Assembly (NCBI GenBank): GCA_023512835.1
Contig: CM042084.1
Location: 15,007,403-15,071,402 of the forward strand
Direction: 5' to 3'
Source of the DNA: Taxillus chinensis
Taxonomy: Eukaryota > Streptophyta > Magnoliopsida > Santalales > Loranthaceae
Length of the DNA: 64,000 nt
The position numbers were made by a program, and so were the translations under genes. Under the pieces are notes generated by a model. It was not told where the DNA came from, did not search any database, and saw nothing but the letters and a program-made list of their open reading frames with translations. Shown here one piece after another: positions 39,483 through 51,279 of this stretch; the first letter of the stretch is position 1; each line of letters opens with the position of its first letter.

Positions 39483-41547
39483 TGTTGGACCCCATTTTGT
39501 CCGGGTTGGACATACATATTCATTTCATTTTAGCTTTATATTATTTCATATTTATCATTCACTTTGTATAGATAAATAAAAAGGTGTGACTGTTAATTTA
39601 AAGGGTGTGATGTTAATTATATATGTAAAGCACAAAAACAAAAACAAAATAAAAAAAACAAAATAAAAAATTTCAAAAACAAAAAATATAAAACCTTAGA
39701 GCCTGTTGTATGTCTACATTTTTATTTTTCAAACAGCATTTTCTGCACAAAAAAAAAAGGGTACACCAGACCTTGTTCCAACGGTCATGGCCCTCGTTCC
39801 AACGGTCACGGCACTATTTCCAACGGCTCTATTCTCCACCAACGGCCACTTTTTCACCCTATAAATACACCCTCATTCCTCTCCTTCACTCACACAATTT
39901 CCACTCTACCACTCTTCAAACTTTCTTCTTCAATTCCCCACGTTTTTGCCTCCTCTTCTGCGAAAATGGTGATGGCAAGTGCGTGCTAACGGTGCTAGTC
40001 TTTGGCATGTACTATTGTGTATCCTATCTTTGGCGGTGCTTTCATTCCCCTCCTTGCTTTTATCATCCTCTTGTATGTAATGGCAATGGCCACAGAATAT
40101 ATTTTAGGTTGAATCATGTAATATCTCTACCATGGAGTCCTAAATAAATTGCAGTTTGCATGTTTGTGTTATCTGTGGGTATATATATACATATATAGGT
40201 TAAATAAATAAATAAATAAAACCATCCCAGTGACCAGGCGTGGCCGACATAAGATTCAAAAAAAAAAAAAATCGTGAATAGTACTCAGGTCTTGTTCATG
40301 TCCTATTCGTGAATAGTACCAGGTTCTTGTTGCATGAATAGTACCGGGGTTCTTGTTGCATGAACAATGACCCCGCACCCCTTATTTGACTTCTTAATAA
40401 TAATAATCATAAAAATAAAAAAAATGGAAGTCCCACATTGGAGGTTTTACAAAATTTCCTTCTCCATGACTCCTATATAAAGGGGTCCTCTCTCCCTTCC
40501 AAAACACACCATCCATCAATTACACAAAACTCAAAAAAAAAGAGAAAAGTGTAAACTTAACTGCGGTTCTAAAAAAGAACTGCGGTTATAGTCAAATTAA
40601 TTTTCTTTTCCCTTCTTTTGCAGAAAAAGGAGGCATTCGGGAGAAGGGCGCCCTCGGTCCACGATATTCCAGGTTTTTATTTCTTTCCTTCTTTAATTTT
40701 TATTATTATTTTGTGTAGTAAATTAGTAGTTAGTTTATAATTAAATTAGCATAATTAGTTAGTTAGTTTTTTTTTAGCATAATTAGCATAATTTTAATTA
40801 GTTAATTTTAGCATATTTAGTTAATTAGTTAGTTAGTTTTTAATTAGTATAATTTAGTATATAATTAGCATAATTAGTTAGTTAATTTTTAATAAGTTTG
40901 TAATTAACTTTTCAAATTTAGGCATGTCAATAGTAAGTAAGCCTAGTAATTAATTAATTAGCGCGTAATGAATTAAATAACATTAGTAATTAGATAAATT
41001 AGTAATTAACTTTCGTAATTAATTTTCATATTTAAAATTTAGTAAATAATTAGGCTAATTTAAATAATTTGTACTTAGATTATGATAATTAAATTTAACC
41101 TTTAACTTTTAAATTTAATAATTAGCTCGTGAGTAGTAATTAAGCCTATTAATTAATTAGCATGTGACGGATTAAAATAAAATTTTGAGTATTAGATTTA
41201 GATTAAATGTGATTTAAAAATAAATAAATAAATAAAAATGAAAAAATAAAAAATAAAAAATAAAAGCAAAAAACAAAAACAAAAACAAAAACAAAAAAAA
41301 AACAACAAAAAAAAAAACAAAAAAACAAATAGAAACCTCCTCCTCCTAAGACAGGTACCGAAAGGGCGTTGTAGGGGTGCTAAAACCTTCCCAACACGTA
41401 ACCAACTCCCGAACCCATCTCTGGTAACACAGACCACATCTTAACTACTCAAGGTAGAGGGTATCCAACTGTACCCCAAAAACAGTTGGTGGCGACTCTG
41501 TATATTTTATCATTTGGGTTCGGCCCGGACGAAAACGAGTGATAACA
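39483..41547 (+). repeat. Tat 3' LTR
   Basis: 2065 bp, TGTTGG...GATAACA, closely matching 25767-27817. Differences cluster at CAG/CTG triplets and in A-runs. The MSA-like array lies at 39777-39848 and TATA boxes at about 39859 and 40471. It is followed by the AATCC target duplication. Confidence 0.95.
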
Positions 41548-41552
41548 AATCC
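41548..41552. repeat. Target-site duplication, right copy
   Basis: AATCC, identical to 25762-25766. Confidence 0.9.
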
Positions 41553-42569
41553 CATGCATGAAACTCATGTACTTGGAATGATATCATCATGTGTTTGAAC
41601 AAAGACTTGGATCCATAATGAATTGACAACTTTTGAATAAATAACTTGATTCCTTGAATGAGTGAGAACATAACTTTATTGAGAGCTATATATTTTGATG
41701 AGTGTTCACTTCATGGAAATTAAACTTCAATAAGTCCTTCTATAGTTCTACATTGGTGATTGGATAGTTGGAATGGTGGAGTTGGAGTCATAGCCCACTT
41801 TGTTTAGAATAAGTACAATGTTCCAAGTTGTATAAAGTGTTGTATAAAGTGTGTATACTTAAAAAAAAAGGTTATGAACTGTGGAGATATATAATCCATC
41901 AAAGAACACTTTGTAAGGTTATATAGACTACCGTAGCATAAGCCTTGAAAAAAAAAGAAAAAAAGAAAAAAAGAGAAGGTTATGGACTGTGGAGATGTAT
42001 AATCCATCAAGGAAACACTTGTAAGGTTATATAGACTATTGCAAAGATAATCCTTTAAAAAAAAGTATTACAAGTTGTATATTTTCAAAGTGCATTGTAC
42101 ATAGAACTTACTTGTACATTAAAATTAGATAAGAAGTGTGTTGGGCATTATTACTTTTACCATCATTGTGGTCTATGACAAAAACTAATTGGGTAATGGA
42201 ATGATGGTTGAATCACCAAAAAGGATTAGGAAGGCACTTGTTTTAGTTTTAATTCCATGAAAGATTGAGAGAGAGTGAAGTGACACTACTCTATGAGTGA
42301 GGTTGCTTTGCTCATTGTGAGATTACAAGGAATTAGGAAATTTGTTTCAGAATGTTGGTGGTTCAATTGCTTCCTAGTCTTCTGTAAAGAGAACATATGA
42401 TTGTTGGACTGAAAATACAAAACTTCATACATGATATTAAGAGTTAAACCATATGTTTTATGGATGTTTTATTCTTTCACATGCTCTTATATCAATTCAT
42501 TGTCTTACTTTTGCTATGCCTCATAATTCTAATTGCCTCGGGACAAGCAAGTTCTAAGTTTGGAGTTGT
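41553..42569. other. Athila 3' non-coding region, right of the Tat insertion
   Basis: Continuation of the Athila 3' UTR. It includes a two-copy tandem repeat and ends at AAGTTTGGAGTTG, the purine-rich tract before the 3' LTR. The small open frames here resemble no known protein. Confidence 0.7.
41868..42055. repeat. Two-copy direct repeat in Athila 3' UTR
   Basis: About 85 bp at 41868-41945 recurs at 41976-42055, sharing 'ATAATCCATCAA' and 'AAGGTTATATAGACTA', separated by an A/G-rich spacer. Confidence 0.8.
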
Positions 42570-43890
42570 TGTTAGGGAGTTTTTTTTCGAACACATTTTA
42601 GTGTCAAATGAAGGGGATTTTATGATAAAAGATCACATCTTTAACTTCATTTTGATGAATTTGAATGATTAATGAACTAACCCCCTAACATAGCATTAGT
42701 AGATCCTTTTGTGGTGTTTTTGTTGTCTTTAAATGGAAAACAGGCCAAGTACAAAGTCCAAAGAAAGAATGAAGGAGCAAGGGACAATCTGCACTGCGGT
42801 CATTTCAAATTTGAAATGACCAAAAAGAAATGACGGGACCAATTGAGTTGACCAGAAGCTCCCGAGAGCTTGATCATTTGAAATGGTCATTTGAAATTGA
42901 GTTGACCAAATGAATTGACCATGGGCGGTTTCGCACAACGTATTCCTGGCGATCAACGAATCCTCATAGATGCCAAGTGTACGACTGTAATCCTTCATTA
43001 AAGGATCGACGATGCTCATTCAACCTTTTTGAGAGGGAAACGAGTTTGAATTAATGGAGGGAATGGTTCTAACGGTTAGGGGATACGGTTATGCTGGAAT
43101 TGTAAGACAAAAAGGGATTTTTCATGTAATTTGAGGGGTCGTTCATTCTGGGAGAGGGAGAGAAATGTATGGGATTCTCATAGTAAGAACAATGGTTTTC
43201 TTATTTGCTATGGTAGCTTAAACCTCTATGGGAGGAGGATGGATTTGATGTAAGTTTTTAATTCCTTTTCTTTTGGTTAGTTAATTTGAAATTCCCTGTT
43301 ATGTTTATCAAGTCTTTTGAGTTAGCATGTGAGATTTAAGTTCGGCCACCTTAAATCTTGTATAAGGTTAATCAATTATGGATCGAAAGAAGACATTGAT
43401 AACCGGATAGTTAAGAGACTTGACTTGCTAAGATTATAATTTGCGAAAGCCGATAATCTTGCTTGTAACCTAGTTAGGGTTGGTGTGATGCCAATCTACA
43501 CTCAAACAACTTAAGCACATAATGGGTTGCCCGTTCCCCAAGCTAGGGTATACACACGGCTAGATCACTCGAAAGAGGCTAGTACATGCAAAGGTGTTGG
43601 GTTTTAAACAAAAAGGGGAAGTTTGAATTAATATGCCTTAAGAACAAGAGATTAATTAATTACATTGATTGACATCCAAATCCCTATTTTCTCCCATAAG
43701 ATCATTTACATTGCTTTGTTTATTTAAATTACAACATTCAAAGTGCTAATAATACAAAACCAACTTCAAATACATCATGGATTTACAAAATGAGCTTTTT
43801 ACTTGATCACTTTCCTTGTGGGTTCGACATCCGGACTTTGAGTCCACTTTATTACTTGTAACGATCCGTACGCTTGCGGAATTGCTAACA
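42570..43890 (+). repeat. Athila 3' LTR (complete)
   Basis: 1321 bp with inverted ends TGTTAG and CTAACA. It abuts the chromovirus RNase H coding sequence exactly at 43891. It contains the 24-bp palindrome (42798-42821) and one perfect MSA motif (43068-43078). Confidence 0.9.
43068..43078 (+). promoter_or_regulatory. MSA motif in Athila 3' LTR
   Basis: TCTAACGGTTA matches YCYAACGGYYA. The 5' LTR has TCTAACAGTTA at 16767-16777, a CAG/CGG difference. A single site, so weaker than the arrays in the other two LTR families. Confidence 0.4.
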
Positions 43891-44648
43891 GTGGGTCTTT
43901 AGTTGTCGTGATGCATAGGCAATTACTTTACCATTTTGCATTAACACACAACCAAGTCCTTCCTTCGATGCATCGCTATAAATTGTGAAGTTTTCTCCTC
44001 CTGAAGGTAGTGCCAGCACAGGTGTACTAACTAGGCGCCATTTTAGTTCTCGAAAGCTTTCCTCACACTTCGTGGTCCACTCGATCTTAGCACCCTTACG
44101 AGTCAGCTTTATTAATGGGCTTGCCAGTCTCGCAAAGTTTTGTACGAACCTTCGGTAATAGCTTGCGAGTCCGAGAAAACTACGAACCTCCGTTGCTGTT
44201 TTGGGTCTTGGCCAGTCTTCTATTGCCTTTGTTTTTGCAGGATCCACGGAGATGCCTTCATGAGTGACAATATGTCCTAAAAATGCGACTTGTGATAACC
44301 AAAATTTGCATTTGCTGAATTTGGCATATAGTTTTTTCTCCCTTAAGGTTTGCAGTACGCTCCTTAAATGCTCTTCATGTTCTTCGCGACTCTTGGAGTA
44401 AATAAGTATGTCATCAATGAAAACAACGACACACTTGTCCAAGAAGTCATGGAATATTCTATTCATAAGGTCCATGAATATTGCGGGGGCATTGGTCAAT
44501 CCGAAAGGCATTACGATGAATTCATAGTGGCCATACCTCGTTCGAAAGGCTGTCTTGGGAATGTCCATCTCCTTCACCCTTAATTGATGGTAACCTGATC
44601 GAAGGTCAATTTTTGAGAAGTATTGAGCGCCTTTAAGTTGATCGAAGA
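43891..44648 (-). pseudogene. Chromovirus pol: RT and start of RNase H (upstream half)
   Basis: The minus strand encodes [40 protein letters not shown], the catalytic [13 protein letters not shown] and [20 protein letters not shown]. RNase H then starts with [20 protein letters not shown] and [11 protein letters not shown], where the Athila interrupts it. The frame is open throughout. About 44 codons expected between KTH and the FTQKELN on the other side (16340) are missing. The N-terminal part of RT is cut off at 44649 by another LTR. Confidence 0.9.
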
Positions 44649-45815
44649 TGTCACGCCCCCGAATTCCAGGGAACCCGGAACCGGGTACATGACTTCCCCT
44701 TGTCCGCACTCGAAAGGTCAAGGGGTTGGTGACTAGCACCAAAAGAGACTACACCGCAGGTGCTGTCTCAAATATGCAACCCTGTACAGTCATACATCAA
44801 GGGTAATCCTGTACTTTCCCATATATCATCATGCATACAAAGAGTCAAACAGTCATACAGACATCACATCATACAGTATGCAAATACAACTGTCCACGGA
44901 CCCATGTCCGAGATATCACATAAAACAATACAGAATATAACTGTATCATATATCAGAGTAGTGGGCGTCCTCCTGGAAGAAAGTCCTCCACTAGTCTCGG
45001 GTCACACCTGAAAAGGGTAAACAACAAGTAGGGGTGAGCGACAAGCTCAGTAGGTGACCCTAACACTCCACATCATGCAACACATATAAGTCTATACTAT
45101 ATGCTCGGTGTACTCATGCACCGTGTAGTGTGCACAATCATCAGGACTCGACCTGCAACAAACATCAGGACAACTTGTCCACGATCCTCCATGGGATCCC
45201 GGCTCAGGGCACTCGGCCCTAGCTCCACGAGCTCAATGGCTCAACTCAGGCCTTAGCTTGTCCACGGCGCAATATGCCCGGCCACAGCCGCCACACAGGC
45301 CCGCCATCGGTTCATATGCCTGCCACGTCAACCACATAGCACCATCGGTGCATCACGGTGAGAACTCAAACAAGTCATGAAGTCCATGCCCCAATACCTC
45401 ACATCAACATACTAACATTAGTATGGCATGTCATTCTCAACATTTCCTTTGAAAGCGTAGCCGGTCTTCATAAGTAAATCCTCAATCCTTGATTTATGAA
45501 GGAAGTACCCATAGCGACTATTTTCTTGAAATTAAAAGTCCCGGCATTGGGTTCCCATAGCATAAATAAGATAATCTGATTTTTGGGGATTTTTCCGAGA
45601 TGTCTAACCCCACTTTCCAAAAATTCACCACTACGAACTTTTAGGTTTTTCCGAGATTTTACACTAAAACCCAATTTTCACATTTTGAAATAGTAGGAAT
45701 TAATTTTTCTAGTATTTTTCTTTGAATCCAAATGGGGGGGTATTTCGTTATTTACATTGTAACTTAAGTATACACTTAAATGTGTGTAGATGGGTATAGG
45801 TTGCAATGTAAATAG
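44649..45815 (+). repeat. LTR fragment of another Ty3/gypsy-type element
   Basis: Starts TGTCACGCCCCCGAATTCC exactly where the chromovirus RT frame ends. It contains GGGTGAGCGACAAGCTCAGT, a motif of plant chromovirus-like LTRs, and no coding sequence. Its far end is cut by the minus-strand Tat LTR at 45816. No partner LTR or internal region is present. Confidence 0.6.
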
Positions 45816-48800
45816 TGTCATCACCCGTTTTTGACCGGGCTCGTTGCTGGCTTTTGTGAAAGGACTCCATGCTAGTTCATTCAGTTGATCCTAGAGTCAT
45901 CCCTGCACAAGGCTCGCACAAACCATTAAAGAAAAGGAAAACACAGAGTCGCCACCAAACAAATTAAAGGTGTGATTGGGCACCTAGAAAAAGAAAGGTC
46001 TATGGTTCCAGAGAATTAGGTTCGGGAGTCGGTTACGTGTGGGGAAGGAAGAAAAATTCTTGCACACCCACAATGCCCACAATTGGTACCTAGTCTTGAT
46101 CTATGAGTGTTTGCTTGCTCTATTATTTATTCTAAAAAAAGAGTTTTTGTATTTTATATTTTAAGAAAAAGAAAGATTTTAGGATCTAGGCCTTAAAACA
46201 ACAAAGAAAAAGATTTTAATAAAGTAAATAAAAAGGGACATTCTAATTTTAGAAAAAGAATGTGGGATCTAGGCCCGGTGACAAGATTGCATTTTTATAA
46301 GAAAACAAAAGTAATTTTCCTTTTTTTAGAAAAGAAAACAAAAGCAATTTGAATTCAAATAAGAAAATATCGCCATAATTGATATTGGCCAGGCAGACTA
46401 GGATGTGAGCATCTAGGGCTCAACCCTCATGACCGCCCAGGCCTTGTTTAAATTTTTCTGAAGAGATTTGAGTTTTGTTTTTTTTACATTTTATTATTTT
46501 TTGAAAATAATAAAGGAAAAGAGAGATACAAGAAGTTTTTTTTTGTGTTTTCGTTTTTTAAACTCTAAGAAATAATTAAAATAAATAGAGACGTTTTTGG
46601 GGTTTTATTTTTTGAAAACAACGCAGAGAAAGAACTTAAAAAAAAAAAGAACAATTTAATAAATAAACAAAGTAAAGAACCTGAAGGAAAGAAAATGATG
46701 CGGTGGGAGCCCCTTTTCCTTCGAGTAATGCCTTCAAAGAGTTTCCTGAAAGCACAAAGGTTAAAAAAAGAATTTTTCCAAGTGTCGGCTCCTCCCCGTG
46801 AAGACGAACAGTGATTCTGGGTGCTTTTTCCCTTAGAAAATGAGTATATCTCTCTTTGTGATTCCCAGGATACTCTCTCTCTCTCCCCCTGTTTTTATCT
46901 CTCGGAAATTTAGTCGAAAGTCTCTCTCCAGAATAACCTCCTCGATCCTTGATAATTGATGCCTCTCCCTTGCCTCTTGGGGCAGCCTATTTATAGGAAT
47001 CCCAGGGAGACGGCCCGTGCCTCGGCATTTATTGGATGCCTTACGGTCCCCATGAGTCAACTACATTGTTCCAATGAATTAATGACTTCGGAAATGGAAT
47101 TCTCGGTTCCCAAGCAATTTACAATAATTCCAGTTCTCGTGCTTTGAAAAAGGAGTCCCAGTGCTGAAAATAAATAAATTGTTTGAGATTATTTAATCCT
47201 CTGTTGTACCTGGACGCTTTGGTGGGTAAGGGCGGAATGCATTTCCGGATGTATTGGAGCCGTTGGGAATTAATGGTTATGCAATCCCCCAGGGTTAACT
47301 TGTGATGTCCCGAGGAAAATGACATTTAATTACGGAGGTCTTGTCCCTATGCTCAAAAATGGAGTTCGAGACATTTGAATGTAATATTTGGAGACTCCTC
47401 AATTCCCACGCTTAAAAAGAGGGTTCCGAGACACGCTGGCATTTAATGCACTTAAAAAGAATTTTCGGAGTCCCGATGCTTTGGAGTCACTCCCGGACCT
47501 GTAGAGGAGCTATTTTGGAGTTTTTCAAAATTATTGACCAGGTTTGACCTCCGGATCTAGGCTTATTAGGATCGGTGGCCTTATTCCGCATCAATAGGTC
47601 CTCATTCCGTATTAACAAGTCCTTATTCCGCACTAATGAGCTTATTCCGCATCAATAGGTTTAGCTCGGATTTGACCAAGTTTGACCTCCGGATCTGCGC
47701 TTATTCCGGATCAGTGGCCTTAGTCCGCATCGCAAGTCCTTATTCGCATCGGTTGACCAAGTTTGACCACGGATCCTGGGCTTAGTCCGAATTAGTAAGT
47801 CCTTATTCCGCATCGGTTGACCAAGTTTGACCACCGGATCTGGGCTTAGTCCGGATCGTAAGTCCTTACTCGCATCGATTGACCAAGTTTGACCTCCCGG
47901 ATCTGCGCTTATTCCGGATCAGTGGCCTTAGTCCGCATCAGTAAGTCCTTACTCCGCATCAGTTGACCAAGTTTGACCACCGGATTTGGGCTTAGTCCGG
48001 ATCTGTAAGTCCTTACTCCACATCAGTTGACAAAGTTTGACCACCGGATCTGGGTTTAGTCCGGATTTGACCAAGTTTGACCATCGGATCTGGGCTTAGT
48101 CCGTATCAGTAAGTCTTTACTCCGCATCAGTTGACCAAGTTTGACCACCGGATTTGGGCTTAGTCCGGATCTGTAAGTCCTTATTCCGCATCAGTTGACC
48201 AAGTTTGACCACCGGATTTGGGCTTAGTCCGGATTTGACCAAGTTTGACCACCGGATCTGGGCTTAGTCCGTATCAGTAAGTCCTTACTCCGCATCAGTT
48301 GACCAAGTTTGACCACCGGATTTGGGCTTAGTCCGGATCTGTAAGTCCTTATTCCGCATCAGTTGACCAAGTTTGACCACCGGATATGGGCTTAGTCCGG
48401 ATCAGTAAGTCCTTACTCCGCATCAGTTGACCACCGGATTTGGGCTTAGTCCGGATCTGTAAGTCCTTACTCCGCATCAGTTGACCAAGTTTGACCATCG
48501 GATCTGGGCTTAGTCCGGATCAGTAAGTCCTTATTCCGCATCAGTTGACCAAGTTTGACCACCGGATCTGGGCTTAGCCCGGATTTGGGCTTAGTCCGGA
48601 TTTAACCAAGTTTGACCGCCGGATTTGGGCTTAGTCCGGATTTGACCAAGTTTGACCACCGGATTTGGGTTTCCCCAAAATTTTCCGTGTGTGGGCTCGG
48701 TCGCCACGTGGCGCCTCTACTTGGGCTTCCTTAGGCCTCTCTTGTTATCACTTGCTGTGTTAGGAGAATGCCTTTGTATATATACTGGGCGAAGGAGAAG

Positions 48801-49561
48801 CAAAATTGGCAATGTGGGACAAACATGCATATGAAGAACCAAAATTCGTGGAAAATTGGCAGATTTCTGGGGCAACTTCAAAAATTCATAACTTTCTCCA
48901 CAGAGCTCGGATTAAGGCCAAATTAGTCTTGTTTTGCTCGAAATTCTGTTATCTATCTTCTGAAATTGGAATCACTCCAAAAGGATCATCCATTTAGGAG
49001 AAAAGTGGGAAATACCGCACAGAGGTACATGATAAAGTGAGCATTCTGCCCGTCCGATTCAAAAATTCATAGTTAATTGCATAGAACTCGGATTACCTTC
49101 AAACCAGCTGGAGATGATAGATAAAGATGTTATCTAACTAATGCAATTAACTTTGTTCAGATCCAATGAGTATTGAGAAAGTTATTGGTAAAATAGTGCG
49201 CTGTGCACTAGCTGTCTCCCCCAAATTTGCACAAGGTTTGGTTGCCAACTTTGAAAAATCATAACTAATTGAATACAACCCGGAATATTCTCAAACCAAT
49301 TGGAAATGATAGATAAAGGTGTTATCTAATCAATTCAATTGACTTTGTTGGATTACGACAAGTATTGGGGAAGTTGTTAATAAAATAGCGGGCTGCCCAC
49401 CGGTTGTCCAATTCAACTTGGTATTTTTATCATAATCCTTTCATTTCTCCTCGGAATCAAGTGTGGTCAAGTGCGTTATTCTCCGAATGTTATCCTCTAT
49501 CACTTAGTGGTCCTTTGCCAAGTACGGTTGCGATCTAACCTGGTCAAAATGGGGTACAACA
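45816..49561 (-). repeat. 3' LTR of the minus-strand Tat
   Basis: Plus-strand limits TGTCATCACC...GGTACAACA, i.e. minus-strand TGTTGTACC...GGTGATGACA. A TATA box TCCTATAAATAGGC lies on the minus strand at 46986-46999 and a near-MSA word (CCCAACGGCTC) about 250 bp upstream of it. The large central part is a tandem-repeat array. No coding sequence. Confidence 0.8.
47530..48670. repeat. Tandem-repeat array inside the Tat LTR
   Basis: Units of about 60-65 bp combining TTGACCAAGTTTGACCACCG, GGATCTGGGCTTAGTCCGGA and AGTAAGTCCTTACTCCGCAT, present roughly 17 times with frequent loss of one sub-block. It lies upstream of the element's TATA box. Confidence 0.9.
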
Positions 49562-49606
49562 GCTGCCCCTCTTTGTGCATTGTTTGTATACAAATGATGT
49601 ACAAAG
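49562..49606 (-). promoter_or_regulatory. Polypurine tract and hairpin of the minus-strand Tat
   Basis: The minus strand reads AAAGAGGGGCAGC directly before the LTR. A 36-nt imperfect hairpin (49571-49606; 17-bp stem, 2-nt loop, three mismatches) overlaps its 5' end, as in the plus-strand Tat at 39439-39474. Confidence 0.7.
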
Positions 49607-49679
49607 ATAACCAAATACCCATTTTGAATGGTTAGATCTCCTTGGAGTTTGGCATTGCTATGAGATTGATGCGGCATTT

Positions 49680-50115
49680 TTGGTTATGAGGGTGGCTTCT
49701 TGGGCTATGATATGACATCTTAGGTTGATTTGCTTCTTGGGCTATAAGGGTGGCTTCTTGGGCCGAATAGCTTTTTGGGCTATGACACGACATCTTGGGT
49801 CGAAAATGAGTGACATCTTGGGTCGATTAGCTTCTTGGGCTATGAGGGTTGCTTCTTGGGCCGAATAATAGCGTTTCGGGCTATAAAGGTGGCTTCTTGG
49901 GCCAAATAGCTTCTTGGGCTATGAGAGTGGCTTCTTGGGCCATATAGCTTCTTGGGCTATGAGACGACATCTTGGGTCGAAAATGAGTGACATCTTGGGT
50001 CGATTTTGAGTGACATCTTGGGTCGATTAACTTCTTGGGCCGAATAGCTTCTTGGGCTATGAGGGTGACATCTTGGGTCAAATGATAGTGAGGTAGCATC
50101 TTGGGCTATGGATAG
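49680..50115. repeat. Tandem-repeat array in 3' UTR of the minus-strand Tat
   Basis: About twenty short units of 20-24 bp based on GGCTTCTTGGGCTATGAGG and variants (GACATCTTGGGTCGA, TAGCTTCTTGGGC). It sits in the same position relative to the conserved blocks as the GGCCTTAGATGCC array of the other family but is unrelated in sequence. Confidence 0.9.
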
Positions 50116-50128
50116 GTGACTCTATCAT

Positions 50129-50175
50129 GGCTCCCTCTACGAGTTCACTCTAAGAGATCGCTCTACGAGATTACC
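50129..50175 (-). promoter_or_regulatory. Conserved 47-bp CTC-N3-GAG block (minus-strand Tat)
   Basis: On the minus strand: CTCGTAGAG, CTCTTAGAG and CTCGTAGAG, with the same CGAT and TGAA spacers as at 38239-38285. Two of the three substitutions (A to T and T to A inside the middle word) preserve that word's inverted symmetry. Confidence 0.65.
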
Positions 50176-50879
50176 ACTCAAGAGTTATGCTTGGGCTTAC
50201 GATCTAGGTCTGCCGAGTTTAGTTCCTTGATTTTGAAAGGGAATTCTGTTTGTTGAGGGTGAGTCCTCATCTGTCTTTGAAGCTTAACTGTTGGTAGATC
50301 ATGAGATGAATCCTCATGGCATTCTGATATACGGATAATCCTGTGAGTAAGAAGAACAAACATGCTAGGATATATGCTAATGATGCATGAAGATGCGTGA
50401 ATGTATGTGACTTTATGATTAAGTTTATGAATCCTTCTCCTTTGTCGGGAAAGAGGCCAGTGGATGACTTGTGCTTTTTGTTCTCTCTTTGCTCCAAGAG
50501 ACCGGGGCTCCATCTTTTCCGCATGTTGATATCCCCATGCATGGAATGTTCAAGAAAACTCTGCTTGGGGAATTTTTTTTAAAAAAAGGAATTTTGAAAA
50601 AGAATTTTGAGAAAAGTACATCATCATACACAACATGACTCATGCATTATCATAAGAGTTTAACAAATCTTCCTTTTTATAAAAACAGAATGATAATTTT
50701 TTAAGATATTGGTTTACAAAGTTGATCAAAGTGTGCTCAAAACATGACCAATCCTTTATTCATAGGCCAGCCTTTGATGTGGAGTAACCGATCAATCCCT
50801 CCGAGGTGCTTGAGATTCTATTAGAGCTGCTTTAGGTGACTTTGGATCCTGGTCCTTTTGTTTGGCTTTGTATTTTACC

Positions 50880-50980
50880 CTTAGTGCCCTTTCGGGTTTT
50901 CACTAAGTCCGCCTTTAATCCTTCTCTCTTTTTCTGAGCTTTGTATTTTACCCTTAGCGCCCTTTCGGGTTTTCACCAAG
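50880..50980 (-). promoter_or_regulatory. Tandem pair of conserved RNA hairpins (minus-strand Tat)
   Basis: 28-nt stem-loops at 50953-50980 and 50880-50907 (minus strand), 73 bp apart. The second has arms CTTAGTG/CACTAAG (compensatory to CTTGGTG/CACCAAG). The first has CTTGGTG/CGCTAAG, still pairing through two G-U wobbles. The upper stem is CCC-GAAA-GGG in both. Flank GGTAAAATACAAAGC is also conserved. Confidence 0.7.
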
Positions 50981-51279
50981 TCCGCCTCTTAGCTGCGACT
51001 TCCTTGTCTTTGTACCAAAATGAATTTTTTGTTGTCATTTATATGAAGGAGATGATGAGCGTGAGATTTGGACTCAATAGTGAATGACCTGTTTGGAGTT
51101 CTTTTGAAAGATGAGAAGGCTCTGTTTTTTTTTGGCCCTTTGGTGCCCCTTTTTTTTTGTCTCTTTCTCGGGGGAAAAGCTCCCTTCTTGGAAAATAAGG
51201 ATATATGAAAGGTTTAAGAACATGGAGAATTCTTTTAATAAATGACAATTTTAAATCCACTTTGGTACAAGAACGGAAA

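Larger units (their letters stand above)
25767..41547 (+). mobile_element. Tat/Ogre-type LTR retrotransposon, complete with both LTRs
   Basis: A 15,781-bp element nested in the Athila. Order: LTR, leader, ORF1, gag, protease with G-patch, intron-like gap, RT, degenerate RNase H, second archaeal-type RNase H, integrase, long repeat-bearing 3' UTR, polypurine tract, LTR. ORF1 before gag, dual RNase H, the gap before pol and tandem repeats in the 3' UTR are hallmarks of the Tat/Ogre lineage. The two LTRs are very similar, so the insertion is recent relative to the other elements. Several frames are broken, although many breaks fall at CAG/CTG sites where this assembly looks unreliable. Confidence 0.92.
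16341..43890 (+). mobile_element. Athila-lineage LTR retrotransposon, carrying a nested Tat element
   Basis: The element lies between the two halves of a chromovirus pol gene. It has a left LTR (16341-17584, both ends eroded), gag, protease, RT-RNase H, integrase, an env-position ORF and a right LTR (42570-43890). The right LTR has inverted termini TGTTAG and CTAACA. A 15.8-kb Tat element occupies 25767-41547. Without it the Athila is about 11.8 kb, a usual size for the lineage. The gag type, the CX2CX3HX4C knuckle, the RT sequence and the extra 3' ORF assign it to Athila. Confidence 0.85.

Noticed and set aside
42460..42672. 70-codon plus-strand frame with hydrophobic N-terminus before the Athila 3' LTR
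   Set aside because: It crosses the LTR boundary at 42570 and overlaps the purine-rich tract. The hydrophobic start is suggestive of a signal peptide but there is no conserved continuation.
44760..45011. 83-codon plus-strand frame in the LTR fragment
   Set aside because: Low-complexity His/Ser/Ile composition with no family resemblance, inside sequence with LTR motifs.
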